64,000 nucleotides of DNA. Source: Magnolia sinica (taxonomy: Eukaryota; Streptophyta; Magnoliopsida; Magnoliales; Magnoliaceae). Each line of letters begins with the position of its first letter. The stretch's first letter is position 1. Where the stretch lies: NCBI RefSeq assembly GCF_029962835.1, contig NC_080574.1, forward strand, positions 38,011,501 to 38,075,500, in the 5' to 3' direction. Below are positions 20,529 to 31,100 of the stretch, piece after piece. The notes under the pieces are model-generated. The model was not told where the DNA came from. It worked only from the letters and a program-made list of their open reading frames with translations, and made no database searches. A program made the position numbers and the translations under genes.

Positions 20529-20746
20529 GGTCCCACCCGTGCCGTTGTTCAAATAAACTGGAAAAAGGAATCAAACCATCCATCCAGCCATATCTAAGAA
20601 CACACCAAGAAGCATCCTCTCCTTCAAACAATTGCATGGTCCCACCCGTGCCGTTGTTCAAATAAACTGGAAAAAGGAATCAAACCATCCATCCAGCCAT
20701 ATCTAAGAACACACCAAGAAGCATCCTCTCCTTCAAACAATTGCAT
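20529..20746. repeat. Perfect 109-bp tandem duplication
   Basis: 20529-20637 and 20638-20746 are identical base for base (GGTCCCACCCGTGCCGTTGT start). A third, diverged partial copy follows (GGCCACCTATGCCATTGTTC at 20760). It lies just upstream of the PIP1 copy. Perfect identity implies a very recent duplication or an assembly repeat. Confidence 0.93.
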
Positions 20747-20779
20747 GATCAGACAAGCAAGGCCACCTATGCCATTGTT

Positions 20780-21803
20780 CAAATATTCCAAATGACACAT
20801 TCCAAACCTAATAATAATGATAATGATAATTGTTTTATAAAGAAGTAAAAGAATCAAATCTCTAATGTCATTAGAATTAAGAGGACTTAAGTTTTCAGTT
20901 TGTAAGAATAGTGGGTCCCCTGTTCAGTGATCCTCACCTTCTAACTGATGAACCCCACAGTCGATAGACCATGCCTTCAAAAATCATATACATCCAAAAC
21001 TCCTTACCGTATATGGTCCATCTGCAGTTAATATCATATCTGTTTCTTACAATAGTGATTAATTTCGAATTTTGAGAATGCTACAAGAAGCCCCAAAAAC
21101 TCTTCACTTTCAAATCCTCCTGCTTTTAGATATTTCACTTTCATACAAGTAGCCCCAAAGATTCTTGACTGGAAGCCAACATCAATCAATTTCATTAGAG
21201 GCAAATTAATCAGTTACTTAGGGTGCATTTAGTTCAATTATCATTTAGAACTGTCCATCATATGGACCCGACCAAGTTTTTGTATGCATAAGAAAGCAGA
21301 CAACCCAATATCAGGCACTGAAAGAGTCACGCTACAAATCAAATACCTCTTGTCATGGTTCTTATGTCAAGATAGACGATGAATACATCTGCAATCAGTT
21401 TGAAGAGAAGATCACCATCATGGAATAAAAAAAAGTAATTAGAATTCTTGGGTTATCTTTATTTGATTACAAAATTTAATTGGAATTACACAGACTTTTA
21501 ACAGGATCCATGTGATAGACAGGTCTAAATGATAATTGAACCAATCAGGTTTTCTGGGTGCTTTACATCTCATTGAAATTGGAAGCCACCAATTCAATGA
21601 CATTGACTGGTATACTCTACTGAAAAGCATATGGTGTTTGCTTCTAAATCTAGAACCATTGATTTATTGAAAGAAAAACCCGAGTACATGAAGGTGAGGG
21701 CAGGGACGCCGTATACAGATCCAAACTCAAATAAATTATCTGCCAACTCTTCTACTCCTAAGCTTTCCATTTTATTCTTCTATTTTGTTTGATGATGATT
21801 CAG
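20780..21803. other. No gene recognised
   Basis: AT-rich sequence with a short ATAATAATG run (20808-20830). Bases 21600-21800 end in a T-rich tract followed by CAG and may be intron for the candidate exon at 21804. Confidence 0.35.
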
Positions 21804-22004
21804 GGATGTTTCATGCACAACTGAACCCCTTGAGATGCTCAATTCATTGGGTTTTGATAACTCAAAGAGAAATGTTGTGCTAACCAAAGATTTAGTTGTC
21901 AATAGTGGTGACAGCCCCTCCATGAAGTTTGGTGAAAATGGGAGGGTGGACAGCCATCAACTTGATAGCTATAGGAATGGAAAATCCTCTGGCCAGGCAT
22001 CCGT
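21804..22004 (+). CDS. Candidate internal exon of an unidentified gene
   Basis: A 201-base stretch open in one frame between a TTGATGATGATTCAG acceptor and a strong GTAAGT donor (22005). It reads DVSCTTEPLEMLNSLGFDNS, then KRNVVLTKDLVVNSGDSPSM, KFGENGRVDSHQLDSYRNGK and SSGQAS. The Ser/Asn/Asp-rich composition suggests a disordered segment. I do not recognise the protein. It has no start codon, and no partner exon is evident within 2 kb, so it may be another captured fragment. Confidence 0.35.
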
Positions 22005-22319
22005 GTAAGTATTGAGAGTCAAAGCACTGGACAAATATCAATGCAGCAATCTTGCAAGTTGATGATCAAGAGGCCGGGTTTCAAACAAACTTGGAGGAAT
22101 TTGAAGGTTTGTTGATGTTGCATTGAATTATGGAGGATACCAATTATGTACTTTCCACAACCATTAGAAACACTAAAGACTTTTCTAGTACTCATTACTA
22201 AAAATTGTATTCTAGGCATGTTTGGATGTCCCCTGAAATCATCATCTTCTTCTTCTTTTCAAGCAATGCAAAGAAAAATGAAGATTCTCAAAACCCTAAC
22301 CCAAGAAATCCAAGATCAA

Positions 22320-22404
22320 AAGAAGATAATGATGATGATGATGATGATGATATGGCAAATCTCCAAAATCGAGAATTCATTTTTTCTTAAATGAATGAAA
22401 GAAT

Positions 22405-22452
<48 letters not shown>
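22320..22452. repeat. (GAT)n and (GA)n microsatellites
   Basis: GATGATGAT run at 22328-22352 and a pure GA run at about 22410-22450. Confidence 0.9.
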
Positions 22453-22454
<2 letters not shown>

Positions 22455-22829
22455 AACGGGATCAAAATCCTAGGTCATTGAGCCGATTTGAGGGATTTGG
22501 AGAAGATAGGGAGAGAGAGACGTTGGAGCAAAACCTTGGGAGAAGATGGGGAGAGTGAGAGGCGTAAGATACCCCTCTTTTGAAAAGGGCAAAGTTGTCA
22601 CTTAGAAAAGTTTTAAGGATATTTCACTCAAAGTGACAAAAGATTTTAACCAAAATCACTTACCACATTCAAGGTTGACTGAAAAGCTTTAAAAACTAAC
22701 TCTTTTCAGTGACAAGCAGTTAATTTTTTGAATTTGCCAAATAATCTAAATCTGGGAAAATCACTTAAAATAACTCATTTCAGTGATAAGCGCTGAAAAT
22801 AAGTTTTAGCAAACGGGCCCTTAGATGGT

Positions 22830-23070
22830 TTGGTCATGTGCAACTGAGACTAAGAATTGCACTAGTTACAAGGAGTGAGTTGGTACAAGTTGAAGGCTCT
22901 AAAAGAGCAAGGGGAAGGCCGAAAAGAATGTGGATGGAGGTAGTAAGAAAACGCTTGATGACCTATGGTCTAACTTAAGGCCAGGCCCTTGATAGAGTGG
23001 AATGGCGGAACAGGATTCCTGTAGCCGGACCCAATTAATTGGGACGAGGCTTAAATGATGATGATGATGG
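22830..23070 (+). mobile_element. 3' end of an RTE-type LINE
   Basis: The plus strand reads WFGHVQLR, RSELVQVEGSKRARGRPKRM, WMEVVRKRL, WRNRI and DPTNWDEA, followed by a (GAT)n tail (23053-23069). This is the C-terminus of the plant RTE reverse-transcriptase ORF and its typical microsatellite tail. It is 5'-truncated and carries in-frame stops. Confidence 0.8.
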
Positions 23071-25032
23071 GTGTGAGAGAGGTCAATTCTATCATTTTCT
23101 TCTTCAAAACTTCTATTTTCTCTCCTTTCTTCCTTCTCATTCTCTCATCGTGAAAACTAACATTGAAAAAGCTTCTCAGCTTGATATTTTGACAAGACAA
23201 CACATAAAACACCATGGCTGTAGCAATTGCAGCACATCTGCAGTTGTCTAACACTACTGGGTAATTCCTTTCAAGGTACCAAATGGCTTCAAAATTGCTC
23301 GAGTACAGCAAAATCACAGGAGCACGTTCAACTAAGAGTCCAAGACAACATGCGGCTGTATTGCCAAATTGTGGTTGCAGGGCATTGAAAATCAACTTAC
23401 TGCACTTGGTGTTTGGGGCCACATGAAAACACAAAAACTACATTAGGCATGCTAGCATTTTAGCTCATTTTCTACTCCAAAACATGGTTGAGATAAGCAT
23501 GCTAGTGCATCTTGTCAACCTTGGGAGCCACAAACAACCAAACATACCCAAAAGATGTCATCACAATCCATTATGTAGTTTATAAAATTATGATATGGAC
23601 CGTTCAGTCACCAAGTACAGTGGTAAATGGGTCATAGGCCAAAAGCTTCAGGTATCATACTATCCTAGCCATTCAAAAATGTGTATAAAAATACGAAAAT
23701 TTGGGCCTCTCTTCTTTTTTTTTGCATCATTTTTACATGGTCAGGTTGTTCAATCACCACGATTGTTGATCTATGCCTCATTTATTGAGCCTTATGATCA
23801 ATGAGCTATTCAGATACACATGCCATATGTGTAGTATAGGTAGTACTCCATTTCACATGACCACATGATTGGAAAGAAGCTAGAAGTCAAGCAATAGCTA
23901 TGAACTTGTTAATCAAACAAGGGGAATGCCACATGCAATGCAATGCACATGGAGAGAGTAGGGGAGAAAAACGGACACATTCAGGTAAAGGGTTTGGGAC
24001 ACAGGTGCAGGCAACAGGAAGAGAGAAAAGGAGAGAAGTCCAGAGGCGTCCTCCAAAGGTGGATGATCCATCCCCACTCAAGCTTCAAATCTGCTTCAGT
24101 TTTTTATTGACGCCCTAATATGAGCTGGTACAATAGATGTGCAGTGTCATCATTGTGGGCCCCAAAGAGCCTTCGTTGTATGGTTTCCCTGATAATACGC
24201 TTTCTGTGAGGGCCACACCCAGAGAGCAAGAGAAGTGGAAGTGGGCTACTCGCATACATGAACTCAAAAGACAAACTCAAAACTACTACTTAATGCCTCT
24301 CCCCACGACTAATTGCAGGGGTACACTTAGCCAAATGCTACTTGCGTTATATATGGTAGAGATTAATCAATTTCAAGAAAAGTTTCAAATTGTTCGTTCT
24401 TGTGGTTACATTGAAGATAGTGTAGGCTGATGCAAGTAATAACTGTTTTGGAGATAACGAGACAAACATTACAGACTATAAATTCTAAGAACTGCTCAGT
24501 TTTGAGGATTTTGAAATCTCCAGATCAACAAATAATGCATTGGATAAGAACTTTAAAACTTTTCTATTTTTCATACCTTGCAAGCTGAACTGTTTTCTTA
24601 ATCATCAGAATACTGTCAGCGATCCAATTATCGGCAGATGAAAAAAAAAAAACCAGCAGATGAATGCAATGATAATGTGCGTGCCTCATGGAGTTTCATG
24701 AAGACAGACCGAAACATGAAGATGTGCAATTGCGTATGGGTGGCCACGTGGATGGGCCATGGCCTAAAGAGCAAAGTGAATGTTCTATGGCAACCATTTG
24801 ATCAACAGCCTGAAAAATGGATGGATGGTTAACTGAAAAGGAGAAAGGTCCACAGCCAAAGGGCAAAACTCGAACAAATTGGTTGGTCAGACGTCCAATC
24901 CCTATGATTTTGGGTAATGGTTATGGCCCCACCAGATCAATGGTTGTGTTCACCATACACGTTTACCGCTTGAACAGTGGGGATGGCACTTCACAAAACT
25001 TCATTAAGCACATGTTGAAATAGCATTTCTCT
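23071..25032. other. Intergenic, no gene recognised
   Basis: A minus open frame at 23051-23434 reads NALQPQFGNTAACCLGLLVE and looks faintly like a helical-repeat protein, but I cannot place it and see no splice context. Purine-rich stretch at 23940-24040. The last 200 bases are the 3' flank of the PPR gene. Confidence 0.4.
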
Positions 25033-27744
25033 TCACCAGTAATCCCCACAAGAGCAAAACCCATCTCTAAAATGATGGAAACGGTTGGCATCCCTCACTA
25101 TTAACTCCCTTGCAGTAACAAGGGATGTCAGTTTTATGACTGCATGGCAATCGCCACAGACACGAAGGTTCTTCATGACATGAATAGGTGCCCAAGCAGG
25201 CAAGCTAATCAAGCCAAAAGCAACTGCCAGCTTCTCGCTGTGATAGCTTCGAGATCTGGAATTAGTTTCATTCACATACCCCTTATCTCCAATCTTCTCA
25301 ATTACCTCGTCCAACATCTGTAGAATATTGGCAATTCGTGGGTGGGCCATATCATCGGCAGTAAACACATGTATCCTGTTATCAACCTCAATCCAGCTGC
25401 AACCTGGGTTTTTACGGACTCCTCTGTCTCTCATCAGTTTCCTCACCTCTGCTACATCATTTGATTTGCCTGCATCTGCATATATATTGGCTAGTAGAAC
25501 ATAACTTCCGGAATCCTTCTGATCCAACTTGAACAGATGCTTCACTGCACACTCTGCGAGATCTGTGTTGCCATGAATTCGACAGGCACCAAGCAATGCT
25601 CCCCAGACACCAGCACTTGGTTCGATAGGCATCTCGTCTATCATTGCTTTAGCCTGTTCTAGTAAGCCTGCCCGACCAAGAAGATCCACCATGCAAGCAA
25701 AATGCGTGGGCCCTGGAGAAATGTCATGATCTGTAGTCATGGAATTGAAGTAGAACTGCCCTTCAGACACAAGACCTGAATGGCTACAGCCTGATAGGAC
25801 AGCGACATAACTTATATGATCAGGTTTTGGGCCTGCTTGTAACATGTACTCAAAGACCTCAATTGCTTCCTTTCCTTGGCCGTTTTGAGCATACCCGGTG
25901 ATCATGGAGTTCCAAGAAACCAAATCCTTGTCAAGAATCGCATCGAAGATCTCACGTGCTTCTTGAATCCGTCCGCATTTCGAGTACATGGTAACAATAC
26001 CATTTGCTACAGAGACATTGAAATCAAGCCCGCTTTTTGTGGTCTGAGCGACGATTTGTTTGCCAAGTCTCAATGCTGCTGAATAAGAACATGCACTTAG
26101 TAACGTCGCGAATGTAATCCAGTCTGGCTTCACGCTTTGTTCTCTTAGCATCAAAATGTACATTTTGAGACCCTCTTCTGCATGCCCATGCTGTATGTAT
26201 GCAGCTAACATTGAGTTCCAAGTGACGACATTCCGTTCGGGCATCTTGTTAAAATATTCACGGGCATTTTCCACATCACCCATCTGAGAGAACGCTGTTA
26301 TCATTGCCGTCCATGAAATTATGTCTCTCATGGGCATTGTCTGAAAGACAGCATCGGCGATCCAAACACTATTGCACTTTGCATACATGGTAACAAGAGC
26401 ATTAGTCACAGGAACAGATGAATCATATCCAATCTTGATTGTATAGGCATGGAACTGAAACCCAATACTCAAATTCTTTATACTCGAACATGCTCCTAGA
26501 ACTGTAGCAAGAGTGAACTGGTCTGGAGCAATCGGTTCTTGTCTCATTTGATTGAACAGCACCAAAGCTTCTTCCTCGAACCCAGACTGCACAAATCCCC
26601 CTATTATGGAAGTCCATGACACCACATTGCGATCGGGTAAGCTATCAAACATTTGCTTCGCGGGTTCTATGCGGCCACATTTTGCATACATATCAATCAG
26701 AGCACTGCCCGTGAAGACATCAATGCTCAATTCAGATCTAACTATATGAGCGTGTAGATGCTTGCCCCATTCAAGATCGGAAACACTTGAGCATGCGCTG
26801 AGAGCACTAGCATAGGTCATGGAATTCGGTTTGAATCCTTGGTTCTGCATCTCTATGAACATGTAAAGAGCTTGGGTCCCATAACCATGTTGTGACAAGA
26901 TCGAGATCACCGTGTTCCAAGAAACAGCATCCCGTTCAGGCATTCGATTAAACAGTTCAAGCACATGGCCCACGCCCAATGATTTCGAAGAACCCATGAT
27001 CATACTATTCCAACAGAACAAGCTTGGGTTGTCAATACAGTCAAACTCTCGACTAGCTAAATCCATTGCTTCACATTTAACATACATATCAAGAACAGAA
27101 GTTCTGACAAATGGGTCCCTCCCAAAATCAAACTTCAACGAGAAACCATGCAACTGAAGGCCCAAGTCAAGAGTACGAAGGCTACCACAAGCCTTCATGA
27201 CACAACCCAATGTAAACAGATCTGGTTCACACTTAGCACTCCGTATCATTGAAACAAAAACCTTCACAGCTTCCTTGCACCGCCCCTCCCGGAAATATGC
27301 CGTCATCATTGTATTCCACGAAACAGAGTCTCTTTCAGGCATTTCATCAAACATTCGCCGTGCTTCCTCTACTTGCCCCAAATTTGAACACCCCGTAATC
27401 AAGGTATTCCAGGAAAAGACATTTGGATTCTTTATACTGTAAAACATGCAGCGGGCATCATCAATCGACCCGCAATTCGAGTACATGTTCAAGAGGTGAT
27501 TCTGTAAGAAGATAGATGAGTCGAGGCCAATGGAGATGAGATGGGCATGGATTTTTCGGGCGACGGATATTGATCGGAGGCGTCCGCAGGCGGTCATTGC
27601 TTCGGAGAGTGTTTGAGAGAGATCCATGTAGGATTTTTTCTTGGAAGCATCGGAGTAGAGAGAATTCATGGCTTCTGTGAGGAGATTTTCTGGGCAGGAG
27701 GAGAGAGAGATGGATTTTGAGCGTGGCCATGAAATCCTGACCAT
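25033..27744 (-). CDS. Pentatricopeptide repeat protein, PLS class with E and DYW domains
   Basis: Intact single-exon gene, 903 residues. Residues 1-25 are Arg/Ser-rich and acid-poor (MVRISWPRSKSISLSS), consistent with an organelle targeting peptide. P-L-S repeats run from about residue 45 to 710 with recurring motifs VSWNTM, LLNMYSNCG, MYAKCGRI and FDEMPERD. An E/E+ region follows (WGALLGACRIHGN at about 714), then the PG box NPGCSWIEV (779-787) and a complete C-terminal DYW deaminase-like domain: HSE (835-837), CGDCH (863-867), HH (890-891), CSC (897-899) and terminal DYW. All zinc ligands and the catalytic Glu are present, so C-to-U editing of mitochondrial or plastid RNA is the likely role; the target cannot be read here. 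The stretch between PG box and HSE is shorter than usual. The start is the first ATG of an uninterrupted frame. Confidence 0.96.
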   Translation of the reverse strand: MVRISWPRSKSISLSSCPENLLTEAMNSLYSDASKKKSYMDLSQTLSEAMTACGRLRSISVARKIHAHLISIGLDSSIFLQNHLLNMYSNCGSIDDARCMFYSIKNPNVFSWNTLITGCSNLGQVEEARRMFDEMPERDSVSWNTMMTAYFREGRCKEAVKVFVSMIRSAKCEPDLFTLGCVMKACGSLRTLDLGLQLHGFSLKFDFGRDPFVRTSVLDMYVKCEAMDLASREFDCIDNPSLFCWNSMIMGSSKSLGVGHVLELFNRMPERDAVSWNTVISILSQHGYGTQALYMFIEMQNQGFKPNSMTYASALSACSSVSDLEWGKHLHAHIVRSELSIDVFTGSALIDMYAKCGRIEPAKQMFDSLPDRNVVSWTSIIGGFVQSGFEEEALVLFNQMRQEPIAPDQFTLATVLGACSSIKNLSIGFQFHAYTIKIGYDSSVPVTNALVTMYAKCNSVWIADAVFQTMPMRDIISWTAMITAFSQMGDVENAREYFNKMPERNVVTWNSMLAAYIQHGHAEEGLKMYILMLREQSVKPDWITFATLLSACSYSAALRLGKQIVAQTTKSGLDFNVSVANGIVTMYSKCGRIQEAREIFDAILDKDLVSWNSMITGYAQNGQGKEAIEVFEYMLQAGPKPDHISYVAVLSGCSHSGLVSEGQFYFNSMTTDHDISPGPTHFACMVDLLGRAGLLEQAKAMIDEMPIEPSAGVWGALLGACRIHGNTDLAECAVKHLFKLDQKDSGSYVLLANIYADAGKSNDVAEVRKLMRDRGVRKNPGCSWIEVDNRIHVFTADDMAHPRIANILQMLDEVIEKIGDKGYVNETNSRSRSYHSEKLAVAFGLISLPAWAPIHVMKNLRVCGDCHAVIKLTSLVTARELIVRDANRFHHFRDGFCSCGDYW

Positions 27745-27952
27745 TCAAGAAGATCTCAGATTTGAAGGAGAGAGATTTCATTTGAATTTGTGTCGCCCTG
27801 TGGTTTGTATTTGGCGGGAGCGAGGGGAAGGCTGGTTTTTACTAATAGAATAGGGCCATGTCTCTGTACTCCGCCGGACTACTATAATTTGAGGTGTTGC
27901 AGTGGAGAGACTGGGCCGTACGTCTGGTGGACCACGCTGGGACGCGGTTTGG
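27745..27952. promoter_or_regulatory. 5' flank of the PPR gene
   Basis: About 200 bases between the PPR start and the first downstream-lying repeat. GAGAGAGAT runs sit close to the start codon; no convincing TATA box was seen, as is common for PPR genes. The promoter is inferred from position only. Confidence 0.35.
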
Positions 27953-28420
27953 CCAGTGAGCCCAACACCAGCCAGATAGCTGTGTCAAAGCTCTGCGGGC
28001 CCCACCATGATATACGTTGTTTCATCCATGCCATCCATCCATTTTTCAGCTCATTTTAGGGCATGGGCCTAAAAATTAAGCAGATCCGAATCTCCGGTGA
28101 ACCATACCACAGGGAACCACAGGAATTGAATTCTTACAGTTGAAAACTTCCCGAGGGCTAATAGTCGTGTTTTCTCATTATCATCCAGGGCTGTGTCACC
28201 TTATTAACAAGTTGGATGGCAGATAAACATTACTGCAGGAGTTTGTAATGGTGGAAGTTCAATCAATACTGTTTTCCCACGGTGTAGTCCATGGTAATTT
28301 TGGATCTACCACGTTTTCAAGAAAATACATAAATTGAGCTGGGTGTGGATAAAACACACACATCATGGTGGGCCCAAAGAGTTTTGACACCAGTTATCTG
28401 GCTCTGGTTGGGTCAGTGCA
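27953..28420. mobile_element. Hairpin-module MITE
   Basis: The left arm GCCAGATAGCTGTGTCAAAG with GCGGGCCCCACCATGATATA pairs with the right arm TCATGGTGGGCCCAAAGAGT and TTTTGACACCAGTTATCTGGC. The interior is the full module (TCATTTTAGGGCATGGGCCT; AGCAGATCCGAATC). Target duplication not resolved. Confidence 0.8.
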
Positions 28421-28634
28421 CGCGGAATGCGACTAAGTGTGGTTCACTCGAGCGTGGGATCTGACTATTTTTGTCCACATACCTTGAAATGATACGAGAG
28501 AATGAATTTACGGCAAGACCGCCTACCTAACTACGTGTTCATGGCGAAGAGACGGGCAGGGTACAATGCATTCCGCCTTTATGGTCATAGCCAAACCACG
28601 TCCGCATTCCACAGCGCTGGGAGTGATTATGAAG

Positions 28635-29165
28635 TGAGACCCTGGCCTCACCGACGGTGCGTCCCTTAACGTGGGGCCACCCTTAACGTGGGCCACCTTG
28701 ATGTGTGTATTCTGTACCTACTCCATTCATCTATTTTTTTCAGGTCATTTTAGGGTATTAGTCAAGAAATATAATAGATTCTAATATCAAGTTGACCATA
28801 ACATAGGAAACAGTAATGATTGACCATTAATGAGCCACAAAAGTTTTGGATCAAGTTAATATTTGTTTTTCTCCCCTCATCCAAGCTTATGTGACCTTAT
28901 CAACAAATTGGATGGAAAATAAACGCTACAAAAACATTAATCTACTACTTAAGAATTTTTTTAATGGTAAGATGTACAATCACCACAGTTTTCTAGATTA
29001 TGGGCTACTTGATTATTGAATCTTCATCATTTTTGGGATCATGCCCTAAAATAATATGGAAAAATGGATGTACAAAGTGGATACAGAATAAATATATTAA
29101 GGTGGGCCCCATAATAAAGACCGCACTGTCTTGGGTAAGGCTAGGTCTCACCTAATCTGGGACTT
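28635..29165. mobile_element. Hairpin-module MITE, GGAGCGGATTAGGTG family (diverged)
   Basis: The left arm GACCCTGGCCTCACCGACGG and the right arm CGCACTGTCTTGGGTAAGGC...CTCACCTAATCTGGGA enclose a complete module. Same family as 35806-36348 and 36499-36976. The outer bases are worn. Confidence 0.7.
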
Positions 29166-29169
29166 AGAT

Positions 29170-31100
29170 TGCGCGAAAGTTTGGCAGGCTACGGAATGAA
29201 AGGTATGTCATGGAGAGTTGAAAGGACCAACTAAAATTTTAGCCAATTAAATCCACATTTGCTTACTTAAACTAATATATAAATTAAACTAAGTAAAACA
29301 ATTTAACATTAAGGCTTCCAAGCCAATAGTGGGTCCAATCACATAAACTACAATATATATGCTAATGAGGTAACTAGTCTATAAACAAGAATACAAGATA
29401 GTAAGCATGTATGTGAGATATGTTAACTATCAACTCCTAGCATTCATCTAATCATGTATATATATAATTCATCAATCAACCACGCAAGTATAATAAAAAC
29501 AAGTTATTAAATGACAATCACAAATACAAGCATGTATAGTTGTTCGGTTTCTCTACTCTACTCTCGGCGGATGCATTTAACCCATGAGTATACCAGATTT
29601 CACTATCAGAGGTTTTAAATTAGGTTCACATCTAACATTTACAAGCGTACACTCCTGTGGGAGGCCTACTTAAGGACTTACCCATGTACTCATCTGTGTT
29701 GGTGGCCTATGCAAGGACTTACCATATACACACCCATGTCGGTGGACTACACAAGGACTTACCACGTACACACTCGTGTCGGTGGTCTATGCAAGGACTT
29801 ACCACGTTCACACCCATGTTAGTGGCCTACTCAGGAACTTACCTACGTACACACCTATGTCAATGGCCTACACAAGGAGTTACACACGTACTCACCCGTG
29901 TCGGTAGCAATATGGTCCTACACGATGACCTACGTGAATTTGGGTTATAAACTCTACACTCAATCCTACACAGAGTGTGCAAACTCTTACAATTCGATAA
30001 CTTATTTGTAGGATTGGGACCCTTTTGATGCGTCGATTTTGAGTCACTTCTTCACAGCTCTCCAAAGCTTGAATCCGCTCCTTAATTGCTTCCTCGATTA
30101 TTGATGTCGATGCATTGTCAATGCTTCATCTCCAAGATCAAACGCCTTGCATGCAATACTTTGTTTTGGTGACCAAAGTGATGGGAGGTTGGGTGAATCC
30201 ATACAACTAATGGAGAGTTGAAATCCTAAGTGATTTAGCTAAAAGGGTCTTTTAGAGGATTTAGACAAGCATTTAACTATAAGCTTAGTGTCTAATCTCT
30301 AGCAAGTGGTAGAGTTTAATATCATCTTTAAGGTGAAGGTTGAAATCCTCATTAGAGTAAAAATCTCAATAAAAATAACTTGAAACTCATGAGATTAGAT
30401 GTCTAGGATGCGGGATATTAACCTGGAATCATTTAGCATTTTATTGCACCAACAATCCCTCAAATGCCCAAAGACTGAATGTTCCATATAAATGGATTGA
30501 GTTTTAACGGTAAAAAAATAGGTAGAAATAACTAGTCTTCGGTCGCACTGAATAGGGCTTTGGTCATATGTAATTAGACAGAAAAGTCATTGGATAAATT
30601 TTGGCACTTTCAATCGCATTAAATGTGGTCTTCGATTGGACTGAATATGGCATTCGATTGTAGTCAAATTACCTAATTTTTGTTAAAACATGTTAACCTG
30701 TTTTCACCGATTTCAGTCGAACCGAAGGTGGGACCAAAGGTTATTGAATTTGTGTAGTTTTTTTAGCAATTCGGGACCTCTAAAGCTAATTTAAATATGT
30801 TCAAATGAGGCTCCTAAGGCTAATGGATGATCGATAAAGGAATTACCTATTAGAGTTAAGATCATCTAAATGTTTAGGTTGTTTTGAGTCAGGGTTTAGG
30901 GTCATCAAGGCACCTCATATACCCGTTCTTTACTCATTGATCCTCCACCTTCACTCGTGTCTTCGGTCTTCAACTTTCAAGGGCTCGACTGACTCTCTAA
31001 CATAATGACTTATATGATTGACAAATAAGGTGCACAAAAACAACAATATCAAGATGATCCCTAGCGATCTTAAAACCATATAAAGTCGAAAGTATCTCCT
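29170..31100. repeat. Anonymous, probably LTR-derived region with a 40-bp minisatellite
   Basis: No gene. Bases 29660-29905 contain about six 40-bp units built on GGCCTACACAAGGACTTACC and ACGTACACACCCATGTCGGT. The surroundings (TTGTAGGATTGGGACCC, CTTCAACTTTCAAGGGCTCG) read like LTR-element sequence, but I could not fix ends. It is a fossil of uncertain family. Confidence 0.5.
29660..29905. repeat. 40-bp minisatellite, about six units
   Basis: GGTGGCCTA..CAAGGACTTAC.CA recurs at 29660, 29700, 29740, 29781, 29822 and 29863. The open frame over it repeats with it and is not a gene. Confidence 0.85.

Noticed and set aside
23051-23434. 127-codon minus ORF as a real gene
   Set aside because: It ends in poly-Ile from a (GAT)n tail, has no recognised domain, and lies against an RTE LINE end.
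27461-27781. Second gene overlapping the PPR start in another frame
   Set aside because: It is a frame shadow of the PPR N-terminus with no independent signals.
29657-29950. 97-codon open frame with repeated HTHVGGLHKDLP
   Set aside because: It repeats with a 40-bp minisatellite whose period is not a multiple of 3.
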